Of a DNA stretch of 64,000 nt, positions 35,501-45,859 are shown one piece after another (the first letter of the stretch is position 1; each line of letters starts with the position of its first letter). Source of the DNA: Yponomeuta sedellus. Its lineage: Eukaryota > Arthropoda > Insecta > Lepidoptera > Yponomeutidae. Where the stretch lies: assembly GCA_934045075.1 (NCBI GenBank), contig OW203732.1:18941889-19005888 (forward strand), read 5' to 3'. The notes beneath the pieces were generated by a model. That model was not told the origin of the DNA, made no database searches, and worked only from the letters and a program-made list of their open reading frames with translations. The translations under genes were made by a program, and so were the position numbers.

Positions 35501-38500
35501 ATAAAAAGGACTAGAGGGGATCCATGCGGTTTTACTACGGCCACCATTATAAAAAAAACTCTTGTCTTAAGATTATTTTTTCAAAATGTTACAGCACAAA
35601 TAGTGATTATTAGGATTCACTACCGTGTACCTAAGGGAACACCTCAAAAAAGCCGTTTTTCACATAAATGCTATTTAGTCCCAAGTCCCTGATCCTAGGT
35701 TCTCGGTCATAGGTTGAACACGTGCCCTAAATGTGTGAGGTCACCCTACTTAGACGCTCCTTACCAGTTACCAGTTACTGGTACAGAGTACTTAGAAACC
35801 TCAATTTCAAAAGAAGTCTGCACCATAACATCAAAATTAGCACATGTAAGGAATCCCAAAATTGGTTATAAACAAATGAGCAGCGAGGGTCAAACCAGCC
35901 AGCTTGCAAATTGATTTAGAGAGACGACATTGAGTTGGTAACCCTGTGAACTGTTAGGGTCAAAGCACACTCACACAGAGCCGAAGGGCAGCGAAGCGGC
36001 AATATAAAAATGTAAGGTCGGCAGACGATTTACCCGTATCGTAACACAGTAGAGGGCACGCATGTAAAGGTTGACGTGCTGTCGACTGTATAAAGCTTAA
36101 TCTCATCGCGGTAATGCAGTGCCCAGGTTCGATTCCCAGTGCGGGCGTGTGCGCCAATGACTGCTTTCTAAGTTATATACATTTGTGAAGTTATAGTAGC
36201 AATATCACGAAAACATCGTGAGGAAACCTGAGTGTCTGAGGTGTTCCAATACCTTAACGCTCCTATCAAGATAAAAATAATAATAATTAGGTATTATCTT
36301 TATTTTCTGCCTGTCTCCCCATCGATCGGCAGCGGTGTAGACTTTTTTATTTAAACCTTCCTTTTTTTGTAAATACATAAATCTTGTTAAGTATTAATGT
36401 TGTATATAGTTATAGGAAAATTTATGATTTTAGTTTTTGAAAAGTAATAAAATCGGTGAAGTGGTTTATTAAAAAAAAATATCTATTAGTTGTGCGCTCT
36501 TTCACTGCAGATGTCGTTGTACCTGATTAAATGAAATCAATATTTTGAACCCTCTTTATTTTTGTTCAAATTTTTTACAAATAGTTTTATTGTTTACATT
36601 TTAGAAGGTATTACTTACAATATTTGAGGCAAAGCTGCATTATAAACAATTCTCTTCTGTGCCTGAACTAGGTTCTAGACCTGTATCTCAGGCAACAGTG
36701 CTCTTCAACGTTCGTGAGTGAATAAGTTTAAATAAGTGAAAGCGAAGATACAACGCCGATATATGCGAATCAGTCCGATCCTGACAGCGAATACGCTCGG
36801 ATTCGCGCACATCCTGAATCGAATTTGACGATTCGCTTCGACTCCGCGACAGTGCTAGTCGACGCACATTTCCTCCCATTTATTGCATCGTAAAACATTG
36901 CCAAAAGAGTTTCCCATCGTCCAACTTAAGTATAGAAATAAAGAAAAAATTTTAGGGCACTTTACATTTGTAGAGAAGGAAAAAGTATCAGCGATCCCGG
37001 TAAAAAAATACCTGCTACTACATAACCACGACCTACATACTTATGATCAGTAATTAATTTAAACATCGCGGTGAATTATATATATATAAAGCTAAAATGC
37101 GATATACTCACTGATCTAACATCCATACGTTTTCTCGGAAATGGCACGAGTTGGACGAAAATGATGTATGACAAAGTTGTAGGGAATGTACGATATACAG
37201 CCATCCTATGGAGCCGATTTTTGAATTTCGAACGCGGTCCACTACGCAAAGGTGCTAACTCTGTTGTTTACCGGCCGATTTGGATGAAATTTTGATAGAA
37301 TGGTGTTTTAGTGATCCGATTGAAAAAAAAAATTTTGGTTGTTCGAAATTCAAAATGGCGGCGCAGATATAGCCGACCGAAAAATCGACCTTTGCGCAAA
37401 AAAGTCGGCAGCCAACTGGGCATATGCTGGAGATATGCCGTAAACGGCATCGCGTTGCCAAAGGACCCAGGTATATGAGAAAAACGGCATCCGACATCTT
37501 GGAATTTCAAGATGGCGGCCGAGATATTGATGATTGAAAATGACAAATTTTTGTATGGATATTTAGTACTAAAATTGACTTTTCAATAGAGAAATGAGAC
37601 AAACTTGCGAGGCCGGAGGCCGAGCTTCGCGAAGCGGGCACAAAAAGTTCTGCCGCGGCGAGGCCGAAGGCCGAGCTCCGTTTAGGCCGAGGCCGAAGGC
37701 CGAGACCATACAAATTGCGGCGCACAAGTACCAGCGCAAGAGCAAAAAGGGACAAACTTGCGAGGCCGCAGGCCGAGCTCCGCGGAGCGGGCACGAGAAA
37801 TCCCGCCGCGGCGAGGCCGAAGGCCGAGCTCCGTCCAGGCCGAGGCCGAAGGCCGAGAACGTTCAGGTTACGGCGGACAAGTACCAGCGCAAGAGCAAAG
37901 AGGGACAAACTTGCGAGGCCGGAGGCCGAGCTCCGCGAAGCGGGCACGAGGAACCCCGCCACGGCGAGGCCGAAGGCCGAGCTCCGTCCAGGCCGAGGCC
38001 GAAGGCCGAGACCGTTCAGGTTACGGCGCACAAGTACCAGCGCAAGAGCAAAGAGGGACAAACTTGCGAGGCCGGAGGCCGAGCTCCGCGGAGCGGGCAC
38101 GAGGAACCCCGCCGCGGCGAGGCCGAAGGCCGAGCTCCGTCCAGGCCGAGGCCGAAGGCCGAGAACGTTCAGGTTACGGCGGACAAGTACCAGCGCAAGA
38201 GCAAAGAGGGACAAACTTGCGAGGCCGAAGGCCGAGCTCCGCGGAGCGGGCAAGAGGAACCCCGCTGCGGCGAGGCCGAAGGCCGAGCTTCGTCCAGGCC
38301 GAGGCCGAAGGCCGAGACCGTTTAGTTTACGGCGCACAAGTGCCAGCGCAAGAGCAAAAAGAGACAAACTTGCGAGGCCGGAGGCCGAGCTCCGCGGAGC
38401 GGGCACGAGAAACCCCGCCGCGGCGAGGCCGAAGGCCGAGCTCCGTCCAGGCCAAGGCCGAAGGCCGAGACCATACATGTTCCCATGCAACAATTCCCTA

Positions 38501-41500
38501 CAATAAGTGTCTAGCGAGGCCCTAGGCCGAGCGCCGCGGAGAGCGCAGCTCGGAGCGGCTGGGGGTTGGCGCGCGTAAGCGCGCAGGGGGCTCGCCCCCT
38601 AGTTATATATATACAAAGCTACAATCCGGTATACTCACTGATCTATTCATCCATACGTTTTCTCGGAAACGGTAAGATTTGGACGAAAATGATGTATGAA
38701 AAAGTTGTAGAAAATGTATGAATTACAGCCATCCTATGAAGCCGATTTTTGAATTTCGAACGCGTTCCACTACGCGAGGGTGCTAACTCTTCGTGACCGA
38801 TTTGGATGAAATTTTAATAGAATGGTGTTATAGTGATCCGATTGAAAAAAAAAATTTTTGGTGTTCGAAATTCAAAATGGCGGCGCAGATATAGCCGACC
38901 GAAAAATCGACCTTTGCGCAAAAAAAGTCAGCAGCCAACTGGGCATATGCTGGAGATATGCCGTAAGCGGCATCGCGTTGCCAAAGGACCCAGGTATATG
39001 AGAAAAATCCGACATCTTGGAATTTCAAGATGGCGGCCGAGATATTGATGATTGAAAATGACAAATTTTTGTATGGAGATTTAGTACTAAAATTGACTTT
39101 TCAACAGAGAAATGGGACAAACATGCGAGGCCGGAGGCCGAGCTCCGCGAAGCGGGCAAAAAAAGTTCTGCCGCGGCGAGGCCGAAGGCCGAGACCATTC
39201 AGGTTACGGCGCACAAGTACCAGCGCAAAAGCAAAAAGGGACCAACTTGCGAGGCCGGAGGCCGAGCTCCGCGAAGCGGGCACGAGGAACCCCGCCACGG
39301 CGAGGCCGAAGGCCGAGCTCCGTCCAGGCCGAGGCCGAAGGCCGAGACCGTTCAGGTTACGGCGCACAAGTACCAGCGCAAGAGCAAAGAGGGACAAACT
39401 TGCGAGGCCGGAGGCCGAGCTCCGCGGAGCGGGCACGAGGAACCCCGCCGCGGCGAGGCCGAAGGCCGAGCTCCGTCCAGGCCGAAGGCCGAGCTCCGTC
39501 CAGGCCGAGGCCGAAGGCCGAGACCATACATGTTCCCATGCAACAATTCCCTACAATAAGTGTCTAGCGAGGCCCTAGGCCGAGCGCCGCGGAGAGCGCA
39601 GCTCGGAGCGGCTGGGGGTTGGCGCGCGTATGCGCGCAGGGGGCTCGCCCCCTAGTCTACACCTCTACAATCGTAATTCTGTTCTTCTATTTCAAAAATT
39701 CTTATGCCAGACATTAGTCGCGCGGCTGATATTTCGAAATGAAAAGAGGTTTTATTCAAAGTAGGTGTCCGTTTCAATTCTATATGATTTTGGAGAAATA
39801 ATGGACAAAAAACTCCAAACTTAGTCTTTCCGTTATGCATCACAAAGACCAGAAGTCAGATTATGGGAATTTAATTGCAGACTCCATTAGCCTCCCAATA
39901 GTCCGAACGTTGAACGTTAGATAACTATATCCGACGAAAAAAATGGTTAGCATTTTAACGACTGATAAAGCAATTGACAAGAGACTTGGCTGAAGGGATC
40001 TGTAGAAATTGTCGCAGTAAACTGCGAGAAGTGGATGTCGTTTGTACGAGCCTTATGCCCATGACTATATCAGTCATTTTTCAAATTAGCAAGAACAACT
40101 CAGACCAAAACAAGGAACCAGGGATGCAAGTCTTCAAAATGCATAGTTTTTCAGTAGAGTCATATTAGTCCGGTAATGGTCGTTTCATTCACACTATCGG
40201 TAGTCCAGTAACCAATCGCATTGCAATGATATAAGCCGTTCTCTTAACTCGGCGTCTCGCGCGATTCAATCTCCTTCGCGAGAGATGCCTATTTAATTTG
40301 CCCCTGGAATGACAATAATATAGCATTTCCATACAAGCACATACATTGCTTCTGGCCCCACACTAGGATTCCCTGTGTCGTGGGAACCAGAAACAACGAC
40401 ATCACAAACATGTAAACATCCACTTGGGTTTTTTTTGTTCCCAGCCGGGATTCGAACCCGGGACCTCTTGCATGGTAGGCAGACGCGCTACCGCTACGCC
40501 ACAGAGGTCGTTAAATTGTACTGTTATTGCTTTGCAGACTACCAAATTGAGGCAAATAACAACGATTGTCGTGCTTATATCATTCTATGGAAAAACTATG
40601 TAAGCATTAGACTCTAGGGCCTGGTCTGAAAGGGCTCTTGATTGTACACTGTGGATTCGGTATTTGATCCTATCAAGATGATTTCAATGAAATCAAGCTA
40701 GCAAGGACTAGAGATCATTCCCATTGGCCACCGCTAAGTCTGCACCCAAAATGATCTTTGAAAAATACTCACCGACCACCCCTAATTGCAAAGGGGTGAC
40801 GGTACAACAGTTTATTCTAATCTTTCCCAACTGCCACTCCCTGCTGTGCCCCAGTGAGAGTCGTTAACACGTGTTAAAACATTCCCATCGACCACTCTTC
40901 AGTTTGATTGGAGTACATAGGCGTGTTTTAGCGGCGTTTTATTTCGATCTTTCCCATAAATATTTGGTCTACAAATTTTCATAATTTTCAAGCAATTTTA
41001 TAAATTCATACAGCAGGAAGTTGGTTCGAGTCCCGGCATGGGTGAAAATATTAGCCTCTAAATAGGTTTTTAAAAAAAATGTATGTTGAGGTGCTAAAAA
41101 GGTATTAAATATGTACAAAGAAATAAGTTAAATTGTTTTTAACTAAATAATTATGCAAAACAAATGTGGTCCAGACAAGCTGACGTCAGAATGTCCGGCC
41201 ACTTTCTTTCCACGTTTTTACACTATTTATCGAGGTACTAAATAGTTGAATTCAGGTATCAAAAAGGTACCTACTGTAATTTGATAGTTTCCAAGATTAA
41301 AAATATCGAACTTGATCCAGAGATTCTGACGGTTACAAAAAATTGGTCTTTGCATTTACGTAATGGGATTATTTATACAGCATCCAATGGCATGACCTTC
41401 ACTCATACTATATGGGTAAAGGGACCATTCGAAAGCTGCAATGCATGGCGCATTGTTTTAGATGGAGGCCTGCCCAGCACCTATACCATCCTGCCAGCTT

Positions 41501-42014
41501 AGTCGGCCTAATCCACAGGAAGAACTAGTCAATTCGTGCGGAGTCTAGCAGGTTGCCTCACGATGTGTTCCATTTTTTTTTATAAATGCTCCTGGTTTGT
41601 AGGTGGTGACATCCTTTATTTTTTTAAGAAAGCATGTCAAGATTATTCTAAAACCGTACCCGCTTTCCTAATGGAACTTAACTCCTACGTATTATACACA
41701 CTCAAGAAAGGTGTACAGCCTCATGCACTAACATGCATGCAATTCAGTACCTTGTCAAAGTTAAAATAGTCAATTTCTCATACATCAGGCTAGAAGAGGC
41801 TGTAATGTGACAAGGTTCTAACGTGTTTACATGTTAGTGCACTGGCCTGTACTTCGTCGTCTACTTCATACAGTTTGTTCAAAGTCGATTAGTATTAATT
41901 TGCAGTAAGACCCAACACCAACGATTAAACAATCATCCCTAAAAAGAACATTTAATAAGCAATACTTACAAACTCAAATATCTTCAAGACAACCCACTTA
42001 TCACAAAGCACCAT
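23318..42014 (-). CDS. Four-transmembrane protein with long C-terminal tail, complete (MARVEL-like topology)
   Basis: Join on the - strand: 42014-41970, 29433-29277, 28039-27920, 25365-24696, 23588-23318. Phases agree at every junction and give 420 residues. Predicted membrane segments lie at about residues 6-23, 69-83, 91-112 and 121-143. A short hydrophilic loop (EARLALLLQKLSREW) follows the first. The tail from about 145 is hydrophilic and acidic/basic (HVNGHLPNG, EKREKVAKKED, RYFREYLEQVDGRF). Four passes with a short N-terminus resemble MARVEL and Snakeskin-type junction proteins in topology only; I do not recognise the family. The introns contain SINEs, LINE ends, an LTR element and the 153 bp GC-repeat elements. 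The start is the only good ATG before a perfect GTAAGT donor in the right phase. Confidence 0.75.
23680..23830 (-). mobile_element. SINE2, minus orientation
   Basis: GACCCCACACAAGGATACCC to GGGGTTCGAACCCGGGACCT, in the last intron of the four-TM gene. Confidence 0.65.
24280..24668 (+). mobile_element. LINE ORF2 3' end
   Basis: Decayed reading of the non-LTR reverse-transcriptase C-terminus (FKVAHRAMERFMLG, RISELKW.WA.H), broken by stops. It ends in the shared tail GGCGCTCATTAGGGGAGGAC. Lies in the four-TM gene's last intron. Confidence 0.7.
24696..25365 (-). CDS. Four-TM protein exon 4 (TM4 and charged tail)
   Basis: 670 bp, acceptor CTCCCCACAG, donor AAAG before GTACGT. Starts GLELASLDSVPQNLVV, then TM4 (VLGTLSLVVAALFMLDL) and about 190 residues of hydrophilic tail with ERELAKFNERYFREYLEQ. 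No Pfam-type domain was recognised by eye. Confidence 0.82.
25455..25620 (+). mobile_element. SINE4 (tRNA-derived)
   Basis: Head GCGGTCGGTAGATCACTTGT with B-box GGGTTCTAATCCC, then body AACCGTGAAGGAAAACATAG. Related to 27205-27375 and 36105-36240. Confidence 0.55.
26230..26950. mobile_element. Large palindromic AT-rich MITE, hAT-like
   Basis: Internal TAGTTAACTAC and TAATCTGATTAC motifs occur in both orientations, and the right end is CGCCCAACACTG. A nested 153-base hairpin lies inside (26403-26555). Central 26565-26750 is unrelated, perhaps a later insertion. Confidence 0.6.
26403..26555. repeat. 72 bp arm fold-back with 9-base loop
   Basis: Arms 26403-26474 and 26484-26555 match with two mismatches. 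The loop is ACATTTTGA. Contains GATTGCAACTACAATTTGCA. It lies in an intron of the four-TM gene, so it would be transcribed with it. Confidence 0.9.
27205..27375 (+). mobile_element. SINE4 (tRNA-derived)
   Basis: Head GTGGTAGCGGAGCGTTAGAA, B box GGTTCGAATCC, body GTTATAGTAGCAATACCACT and GTGAAGGAAACATCG. Confidence 0.6.
27920..28039 (-). CDS. Four-TM protein exon 3
   Basis: 120 bp, acceptor ATCCACAG, donor CTGG before GTGAGT, phase 1 to phase 1. Encodes YVIITFGLLLGRMF (TM2), a basic EVPKGRR turn and GFLLGIGMLFFLIL (TM3). Confidence 0.8.
28106..28465 (+). repeat. R1 repeat, full length
   Basis: GATATCAACCCTTATGTCCC to GGTTCGGCTAGGCCACGAGC, in an intron of the four-TM gene. Confidence 0.82.
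28776..28901. repeat. 59 bp arm fold-back with 8-base loop
   Basis: Arms 28776-28834 and 28843-28901 differ at two positions. They contain CAGCCCGGGTTAGCTCATTT and AACTCGAGTTAAC; the loop is CGCATACA. Weaker pairing continues outside (CTTATGCC with GGGCTTAG), so it is probably the core of a MITE. Confidence 0.88.
28970..29075. repeat. CT-rich low-complexity tract
   Basis: Short (CT)n runs around 28997-29025, about 250 bases downstream of exon 2 of the four-TM gene in transcription direction. Confidence 0.6.
29277..29433 (-). CDS. Four-TM protein exon 2
   Basis: 157 bp, acceptor CTCCCCAG, donor GGGG before GTGAGA (phase 1). Encodes FMCVACLVAKRV, the EARLALLLQKLSREW segment and SFADAVYG. GC-rich with strong codon bias compared with its surroundings. 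Confidence 0.78.
29928..30714 (+). mobile_element. Miniature LTR retrotransposon remnant
   Basis: Direct terminal repeats TGTGGCGAGCACATGTCAAC… to …CCGCTCTTCCCTATA at about 29930-30135 and 30539-30714. TGGTGACCCCTGACAGAACA follows the first, as expected of a primer-binding region. GGTCTTGAAGGGGAGTGATG precedes the second, as expected of a polypurine tract. The interior is only about 400 bp with no protease or polymerase. Confidence 0.7.
31125..31378. mobile_element. Palindromic MITE, Tc1/mariner-like
   Basis: GTCTATTTATTCTTACTTGT to ACAAGTAAGAATAAATAGAC with a TA on the right. About 250 bp. Confidence 0.82.
31470..31700 (+). mobile_element. LINE 3' region
   Basis: CCGCGGGTGTCGTAAAAGGC, then the shared tail GGCGCTCATTAGGGGAGGGC and TAGCCTGAAGAAGAAGAAG. 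Confidence 0.65.
31701..33280. other. Intronic stretch with a LINE tail, otherwise unassigned
   Basis: 32210-32345 resembles the tail at 61765-61900 (TTCTTCCAGCAAACCTT type), minus orientation. A 111-codon plus frame at 32486 has no recognisable motif. Confidence 0.45.
33285..33655 (-). repeat. R1 repeat, full length, minus orientation
   Basis: GAAGCGCTCGTGGCCTAGGC to GTGGGGACATAAAAGGGTTG. Confidence 0.82.
33858..33990 (+). repeat. R1 repeat, 5' part with internal duplication
   Basis: GATATCAACCCTTGTATGTC, then GGCCATACTCCACCACGGG occurs twice, 45-50 bases apart. Confidence 0.7.
34312..34360. repeat. Perfect 22 bp arm palindrome
   Basis: TAGGTTCTATTTTTAATGAC… and its exact reverse complement around a TTAAG loop. 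Confidence 0.9.
34361..37070. other. Intronic stretch with one SINE, otherwise unassigned
   Basis: SINE4-like copy at about 36105-36240 (B box GGTTCGATTCCC, body GAAGTTATAGTAGCAATA). SINE1 tail at 34845-34868. No gene recognised. Confidence 0.5.
37075..38603 (+). mobile_element. Helitron-like element copy 1 with six 153 bp GC-rich repeats
   Basis: Starts near TATATATAAAGCTAAAAT and ends GGGGGCTCGCCCCCTAG, a terminal hairpin followed by CTAG and T, as in Helitrons. The interior has a 500 bp AT-balanced head (CATACGTTTTCTCGGAAAYG). Six repeats of exactly 153 bp follow; AAACTTGCGAGG starts at 37601, 37754, 37907, 38060, 38213 and 38366. The array is open in several frames on both strands only because 153 is a multiple of 3 and the unit lacks stops. 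Inside the large intron of the four-TM gene. Confidence 0.65.
38604..39654 (+). mobile_element. Helitron-like element copy 2, head-to-tail with copy 1
   Basis: Begins TATATATATACAAAGCTACA immediately after copy 1's CTAG and ends with the same TGGGGGTTGGCGCGCGTATG…CCCCCTAG. It has three repeat units (AAACATGCGAGG at 39119, later units at about 39243 and 39396); the first lacks about 29 bases. Confidence 0.65.
39655..40330. other. Intronic stretch, nothing recognised
   Basis: No repeat end, tandem array or supported exon seen. Confidence 0.45.
40335..40510 (-). mobile_element. SINE2, minus orientation, complete
   Basis: On the - strand ACCTCTGTGGCGTAGCGGTA and GGTTCGAATCCCGG, then the conserved body to GGAATCCTAGTGTGGGGCC. 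Confidence 0.75.
41015..41080 (+). mobile_element. SINE1 3' half
   Basis: GGTTCGAGTCCCGGCATGGG, then TTAGCCTCTAAATAGGTTTT. The A-box half is missing. Confidence 0.6.
41970..42014 (-). CDS. Four-TM protein exon 1 (15 codons)
   Basis: ATG at 42014, context AAAATGG, encodes MVLCDKWVVLKIFEF and ends at GTAAGT in phase 0. This completes the first hydrophobic segment with the next exon's FMCVACLVAKRV. Found by phase and donor, not by length, so it rests on inference. Confidence 0.65.
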
Positions 42015-42760
42015 TTTCACTGATAACCAACTTTCCCTCTTTACAAACTAACCGACTACACGTCACTTAACTACGCATTTACATAATAAACAAACATTTA
42101 CAAGTCGACGATGTGGCTTAGAAGGTGTCGCTTCGGAGTGCATCCGGCAAAACTGAGTTTACTAAACTTAGTGCTTCTGATTACCCAAAAAAACAATTCG
42201 GTATACCAGACAAACTTTCCTTAGACGTAAACAATTTTCTATTGACGATATTCTCGAATTAAGGATAAGAACAACTAAACAAATAGACCTGTAAAAGTTA
42301 AGGAAGAGTCGTCCACCTTAAGTTCTACAGGACCTTTCGGAAACTCCCTGCGTACCAATGATTTTTATAAAAGATTTGTTTACATTTAAGGGTCACTGTC
42401 TAGTAAATTACGTCATTTATTAAATTGGAGGCTTGAGCGCGCGATGGGCGCAGCGTTCGGTTCGGAACTAAAGACATCGCTAACGTCGTCGTAGGTACGA
42501 CATTGAAGACGATGCACTATGGTGTGGAAACTTATTACTTAGGTACAGTCGGCGGAACGTTAATTGTTGCGGAGGTAAAACTTAAATCAAAATGTTTAAA
42601 TGTATGTAGCGCAGAAACTAAGACTTCAAGCACGAAGTCTTAGTTAAGCACGAGTTGGCTGGAAGAGATTTCTCCAGAAATAAGCTCGCCATTAACTTAT
42701 TTCTTTATTTTTTGTAAATATTGTGTTTTGTATGGGAGAAATAGTAGAAATATAAAGTAC
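42015..42760 (-). promoter_or_regulatory. Candidate promoter/5' UTR region of the four-TM gene
   Basis: Sequence upstream of the ATG. It has a small GC-rich patch at 42430-42475 (GAGCGCGCGATGGGCGCAGC) in otherwise AT-rich DNA, and a LINE-tail-like piece at 42650-42740. No TATA or initiator is convincing; placement is by position only. Confidence 0.25.
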
Positions 42761-43067
42761 TAGCTGGTGCCCGCTATTTCTTCTGCGCAGGTTTATCGGG
42801 TAGATTTTTTCCTACTTAATTGACACTTACCTACCGTGATATTTTGGACAATTCACATATTCGTAACTGGCTTGTAGCTGGTTACGAAACAGCGATAAAA
42901 AGTCCACATTCGTAACTGGTTACGAAAATTTGGTTACGAACGTGGCTGAAGGGACAATATCGTTATGAATTGTAGCCTATGTGTTATCCTGATGTATAAG
43001 ATATATTATTATTAACAAATATCGATCCATCCGTACTTACAAACTTTCGCGTATATAATATTAGTAG
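42761..43067 (-). mobile_element. Non-autonomous Helitron-like element
   Basis: On the - strand TCCTACTAATATTATATACGC to GCGGGCACCAGCTAG, with an internal GTAACTGG/CCAGTTAC inverted repeat at 42865-42925. Confidence 0.6.
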
Positions 43068-43549
43068 GAAGTAGGATAGGAGTCAATCTGTGAATTTTAA
43101 ACGGTGATGGGTTTGGACCCACCCGTAAATACTGATTTTCTTATTACACTTGGTATAGCTTGTTGCAGGAAGGTCCTGAGAAATTAAAAGGGTTTATTGT
43201 ACTCAAAAATACAAACAAGTAATTTGTAGTCCATGTAGTTTACTTAGTACACATAATAAACCCTTTTTACTGCTTTTCAGACTGTTAAGGTTTGCTGGAA
43301 AAAATCTCTTACAGAGATCAGCACGCCTTTGTAGGTACAAACTTTTATTGAGACAAAATCGCAAGATATATGGGCTGTAGTTATACCCATATCTTGTTGT
43401 ATTGTTACTGGATATACTTACAAGGCTTTTTATAGATACCCATCTTGGACTGCTAATTGTAAGTAGACTAGTATTTCTATTTCAGATTCCATCCTGGCAA
43501 GCCGGAGGGTCAATATTTAATAAGTTTGTCCTTCTTAGGATATATATTA

Positions 43550-43730
43550 TACTACCTGACCCCGCGAACTTCGTACCGCATAACAGTATTTTTTTTCTCT
43601 CGAACCAACCTCGTACTTTAAAGGATATTCTAAAATAATAATAATAATTAGCGAAATCGGTTCAGCTGTTCTCGAGATTTGCGCTTACCAACATATTCAG
43701 CGATTCATTTTTATATTATAGATATAGGAG
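43550..43730 (-). mobile_element. Helitron-like fragment
   Basis: Reverse complement of the 10250-10446 family: GCTGAACCGATTTCGCTAAT and GAAGTTCGCGGGGTCAGGTAG. Confidence 0.5.
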
Positions 43731-44184
43731 TTGCAATTCATGAACGTCACTCGGTAGCTCCTTCTTAATAAGTGTGAGTTTTGTACAAACAGAAGCGCCT
43801 CCCAAATTGCAGACTGTCTTCCGACGATAAACGTTATGCGTGTGAATAGGGTCTGTGTTTTTATGTTGGCGTGAGGCCTTCGAGGACCTTAAAGACGCCC
43901 GTTATCAGCTTCAAGATAATAGCTATGCGAGCCAAGAATATTTAGTAGACCAGTGATATAGAAAAATAGATTTATTTTATCGTGCTACCAAACTTGAATT
44001 GGGAAAGGAATGTTGCGTTGAGTTGCACATGTGGAGAGGATCAAGGAAAAAAGATTGACGAATCAAATATATATAGTGAATCTTGGGGGAATGGCCGGCT
44101 ATAGACTTCCCATGGAGACATAGACTGCGACCAAATAGGGGCTGTATTAGCAAAGGGGAAGAAAAAAAGTACCCGGACCGGCGA

Positions 44185-44275
44185 CTAATGAACGTTGATG
44201 AAGCGAAGGCGATCTGTAGGCAGAGTCCCTAGTCTCTGCCTACCCCTCTGGGATACAGGCGTGAGGTTATATTAT
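44185..44275 (+). mobile_element. SINE3 copy
   Basis: GAACGTTGATGAAGCGAAGG to CTGGGATACAGGCGTGAGGT, without an expanded tail. Confidence 0.6.
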
Positions 44276-44706
44276 TCTAGAAAAAGTGTAGAGTTAATAA
44301 AAGCGCTAGTTGCTAGTTGTTATGAAAGGCGTAATAGTATGATAACAGGGTGTTACGTTGTTTACAAAAAACGATGTTTTCAGAAACGGCCGGTTTCTGA
44401 ATTGAGAATATCATCAATAGGTAATACTTACTACTTTAGTAACGTCTTTTCACGCTCTTTTCTGTGATATTCGAAGAGACAGCACTACTGTTAGGTAAGT
44501 ATTTACTTAGCGAAATTCTCAACTCAGAAACTAGCCCTATATGTTGCAACGTGTTCAGTTACTTAATAATAACTCTAGAACAAAACTGTTAGTCAACAAA
44601 ATGCTTATCGGGGCTGTAAGTGATGCAATCTACTTCAGCCAGATGTCGCTGCCTGTACGTAATACAGAGAATAGTGTAGAGGTTCGAAATTTCACTGATG
44701 CCGGTG

Positions 44707-44812
44707 AGTCGCCCATTAGCTCAGTTGGATAGAGCGCTGGCACGGATAGCCAGAGATCGCGGGTTCGAATCCCGGCATGGGTGGAATTTTTAGCCTCTAA
44801 ATAGGTTTTAAA
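44707..44812 (+). mobile_element. SINE1, complete tRNA-like head and tail
   Basis: GCCCATTAGCTCAGTTGGAT to GGTTCGAATCCCGGCATGGG, then TTTTTAGCCTCTAAATAGG. It folds as a cloverleaf, but the anticodon loop (ACGGATA) lacks T at position 33 and the same tail follows every copy, so it is a SINE and not a tRNA gene. Confidence 0.75.
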
Positions 44813-45859
44813 AATGCTTATGTTAGCGAGGAGTGTTTTCCTCGAGTACATAAGCGTGGTCCTGCTTTTTCCCAGTGTAATGGTTTGTTAACACCATGCC
44901 GAATGTTTCCTCGTGGTCCCATAGCACTTTGTTAAGTTGTTAGTTTGTTACCCTAGGGATGAAACTTATTTAGTACAGAGACGGGCGAGGGCACCAATAG
45001 ATCGAGAACCCGAGGAAAACACTAAGGAACAAATATAAGGAAAGTATAAACCAAACACAAATTATTTAGTGAAGATCTGATTGCCGCTTTTCCGCCTATT
45101 TGTTTTTGTTTTCTGTGGTTTTATAACAATTTTAAATTAACTTTATTTCAATTTTACGTCGTCGCGTCGTCGTTTACAATTTCAGAGAGTATAACTTGAT
45201 ACATATTCAACAGAAATGTGAACAAATGTCTGTTGAAAACTATTCTCACTGGGGCTGAAAAGTAGGTATTACTTTCAATCAGCTCCTCGGCCAACTTCGA
45301 CCTACTTTCCGAGTATGAATAATGATAACTTTACCTAGTAGGTAAAGAAAGTAATACAGAGTGTGTAGGAAAGTGGCAAGTGGCTAACCCTGATCTCTGC
45401 CTTTCCGGTATACAGTATATATGATATTTTTTCAATTGGCGACGCTTGTTAGCCAGCTGACCTAGTATTTCACACAAAGAAAATTAAAGCGTTTGTAGCA
45501 TAACTGTAATGGGGGACCAAAAACATCGCGACACCGTCATTTCCAGTGTCCAGTCCACAGATCTTCTCACAGATACAGAGTCCATTGCCCCAGTAAGTAC
45601 GTGCAGTGTTGGCGGCCATGGAGTCTTGCGCAACTCAGTGGGTCAAGGCTCTATTTCCAACCGTTTACTGGAAGATGTTGACAATGCCGCGTGTAATTTC
45701 TATCATAGCGAGTTAGCCATGTAGGAACAGATGTTTTCGGTCGGATAAGTGCAAATGACTTCCACGCAGTACCATAGCATAGGCATAGGGCGCAGAATGG
45801 CCCGACCAGGCAGGACTATTATATTTTGATATAATAACGATATTTTGATTTCCATAATA

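Noticed and set aside
37507..38525. Open frames of 243-328 codons on both strands
   Set aside because: The 153 bp tandem unit is a multiple of three and free of stops in several frames. Simultaneous openness in all plus frames, no start context and no domain argue against coding.
44709..44781. tRNA gene
   Set aside because: It has A and B boxes and a cloverleaf, but the anticodon loop lacks T33 and the same non-tRNA tail follows at every copy. This is a tRNA-derived SINE.
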